This document shows, in pieces, positions 4,387 to 5,833 of a DNA stretch of 5,833 bases (positions within the stretch are counted from its first letter, which is position 1; each line of letters begins with the position of its first letter). Both the position numbers and the translations under genes were made by a program. The stretch covers positions 1 to 5,833 of the forward strand of contig JANWVS010000158.1 in assembly GCA_025056835.1 (NCBI GenBank), read 5' to 3'. The notes beneath the pieces were generated by a model that searched no databases, was not told where the DNA came from, and saw only the letters and a list, made by a program, of their open reading frames with translations. The DNA comes from Gemmataceae bacterium (GTDB lineage: Bacteria; Planctomycetota; Planctomycetia; Gemmatales; Gemmataceae).

Positions 4387-5833
4387 TCGGCCCGTGGATG
4401 GCTGAGGCCGCCGAAGCGTTGGCGCGAGAAGGCTGGTGCGTGACTACGCTGGTCGCTGCACAGGCCGGCCGTTCGCCGCCGGTCCCGAGGCATGCGATCG
4501 CAGGTGGTGCCGTTCGCCTGCTCAGGGACTTTACTCTGCCGGCCGAGTGGACGCTCGATGGCCCCAACCTTACCGCAGCCCTGCACGCCAGCGACCACGT
4601 CATGCAGGCGTTGCATGAGATGCACCGGCACAACGGCCTCAATTTAATTGTCTTCCCAGACCGCGGTGGGCTAGGTTTTCGCACGATCCAAGCGAAACAG
4701 ACCGGCCAAGCGTTTCTCGATGTGCGCTTGGGGGTGGCCGTTTTTGGCACGACGGCGGAGCAACTCCGGCACCGCCAGCAATGGCTCTACGATTGGCGCC
4801 ATCTGGCCTTGGACCACGCCGAGCGCTATTCCCTGGCCCACGCCGACGTGCATTTTGCCACCGACTGCGAATCGTTTATGGAACGGACCGGCAGGATAGC
4901 ACCCGTCACGGGTTTGCCGCCGAGTCCGCCGCTGGTGAGCGTCTGCGTGCCCTACTTTAACTTGGGCAATTACCTGGAGGAAACACTGGCATCGGTGGCC
5001 GCGCAGACCTATCCAAACCTCGAAGTCATCGTCATCAACGATGGCTCCACCGACGCCGAATCGGCCGCCGTCTTTCAGCGCATGCGGACGACGTATCCGC
5101 AGTTTCGCTACCTCGAACAAGCCAACGCCGGCATCGGCGCCACCCGCAATCGCGGTTTGCACGAGTCCCGAGGTCGTTACTTCCTACCCGTCGACGCCGA
5201 CAATATCCTTCGCCCGGACATGGTTGAACGGCTGGTCCGCGGTCTGGAAGCGAATGCCGCCATCGCCGCCCTGTCGTGTTATTTCCTGGCTTTTAGCGAC
5301 GTCGCGAAAGCCGGGGCCTCTTGCCCGGCGCGGTCTATCACCTACGCGGTCAAGCCGACGGGCGGCCCGCGCGTGCTGGGTTGTTGGCAAAACGTCTACG
5401 GCGACGCCAGCGCCCTCTTCCGCACGGAGACGCTCCGCAGCATTGGCGGTTTCACGACCGATCGCGACACCTCGTTCGAGGACTGGGAAACCTTTGTGCG
5501 GCTGGTCAACGCCGGCTTCCGAGTGGATGTCGTGCCCGATTTTCTCTTCTACTATCGCCACCGCGAGGATGGTTTTTCACGGACGACCAACGGCTTTCGC
5601 AATCTCCAGCGCGTGCTGCGGCGTTTCGCGGAGATCGAGCGGCTGCCGGCCGAGGAGCGCCGCTTGTTGTGGGATTGGCTCGTTGGCTCGCAGCAACGGC
5701 TTGCGGAGTTGGAGGGGCAACTCCTGGCGACTTCCGCACCGGCATCCAGGCTCAGCGCGCGGGTCCGCCGGGCCTTGGGGCGTTGGCTGCTGCGGTGTCG
5801 TCGGCCGTCGGCGCAAGCGGCAGGTTCAACCGT
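4215..5833 (+). CDS. Two-part glycosyltransferase: GT4-type N-terminal half plus GT2 catalytic domain (3' end cut by window)
   Basis: Open from GTG 4215 to the right edge: 539 codons, no stop. Role: transfers a sugar from a nucleotide donor to a growing glycan, presumably at the cytoplasmic membrane face. Residues 46-230 resemble a GT4 N-terminal Rossmann half: first strand AACFVTAADDG, FPDRGGLGFRTIQAKQTG (147-164), and LDHAERYSLAHADVHFATDCESFME. No GT4 C-terminal donor-binding half follows. The GT2 domain starts at 240 with LVSVCVPYFNLGNYLEETL. It contains VINDGSTD (D276), NAGIGATRNRG, metal-binding DAD (D327, D329), a YGDASALFR/IGGF acceptor region, and FEDWE (E422, D423), the likely base. 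A charged helical tail follows. No membrane segment is seen. The GTG start rests on GGAGG 7 bases upstream and keeps the first strand. It overlaps the mutase gene by 172 bases out of frame. Donor and acceptor are unknown; galactofuranose transfer is suggested only by the neighbour. Confidence 0.87.
   Translation, partial: MLRENQAAWQQLVSPQSDDHWPSADEHRRVVGRLWQGTRSDGGTPAACFVTAADDGVIGPWMAEAAEALAREGWCVTTLVAAQAGRSPPVPRHAIAGGAVRLLRDFTLPAEWTLDGPNLTAALHASDHVMQALHEMHRHNGLNLIVFPDRGGLGFRTIQAKQTGQAFLDVRLGVAVFGTTAEQLRHRQQWLYDWRHLALDHAERYSLAHADVHFATDCESFMERTGRIAPVTGLPPSPPLVSVCVPYFNLGNYLEETLASVAAQTYPNLEVIVINDGSTDAESAAVFQRMRTTYPQFRYLEQANAGIGATRNRGLHESRGRYFLPVDADNILRPDMVERLVRGLEANAAIAALSCYFLAFSDVAKAGASCPARSITYAVKPTGGPRVLGCWQNVYGDASALFRTETLRSIGGFTTDRDTSFEDWETFVRLVNAGFRVDVVPDFLFYYRHREDGFSRTTNGFRNLQRVLRRFAEIERLPAEERRLLWDWLVGSQQRLAELEGQLLATSAPASRLSARVRRALGRWLLRCRRPSAQAAGST

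Noticed and set aside
1..5833. CRISPR arrays, tRNA or rRNA genes, insertion sequences and attachment sites
   Set aside because: No regularly spaced repeats, no transposase or integrase motifs and no RNA-gene signatures were seen. The five genes and their control region account for nearly every base.

Overview
The window is GC-rich (about 60-65% by eye) and reads as part of a bacterial surface-polysaccharide locus. It holds five protein-coding genes in two divergent transcription units and essentially no spare DNA. The taxon cannot be fixed from the sequence alone. The GC bias, Shine-Dalgarno-led genes and mix of sugar-nucleotide genes fit an environmental Gram-negative bacterium, possibly a planctomycete-like lineage, but that is only a guess.

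Leftward unit (minus strand, read from about 2930 down to 1): a D-glycero-D-manno-heptose 7-phosphate kinase-type GHMP kinase (2863-1802), a GDP-L-fucose synthase-type short-chain dehydrogenase (1736-777), then a thiamine-diphosphate E1 alpha subunit (796 to beyond base 1). The first two genes are 65 bases apart and the last two overlap by 20 bases. Each has a clear Shine-Dalgarno sequence, so this looks like one operon that continues off the left edge, where an E1 beta partner would be expected.

Central control region (2864-3129): two back-to-back sigma70-like promoters, each with an 18-base spacer, have -35 boxes only 6 bases apart. These boxes form a perfect 6-bp dyad, so the site probably sets expression of both units.

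Rightward unit (plus strand): UDP-galactopyranose mutase (3130-4386), then a two-part glycosyltransferase (4215 to beyond 5833). The transferase has a degenerate GT4-type N-terminal half fused to a complete-looking GT2 domain. Its best start lies inside the mutase gene, giving an unusual 172-base out-of-frame overlap.

Taken together, the leftward genes would make or modify a nucleotide-activated sugar, most plausibly a GDP-linked heptose or deoxysugar. The TPP enzyme may add or remove a carbon unit. The rightward genes would supply UDP-galactofuranose and transfer sugars onto a glycan. The most notable points are the TPP E1 subunit in a sugar-nucleotide operon, the kinase plus fucose-synthase-type pair, the divergent promoter dyad, and the mutase/transferase overlap with its chimeric transferase.
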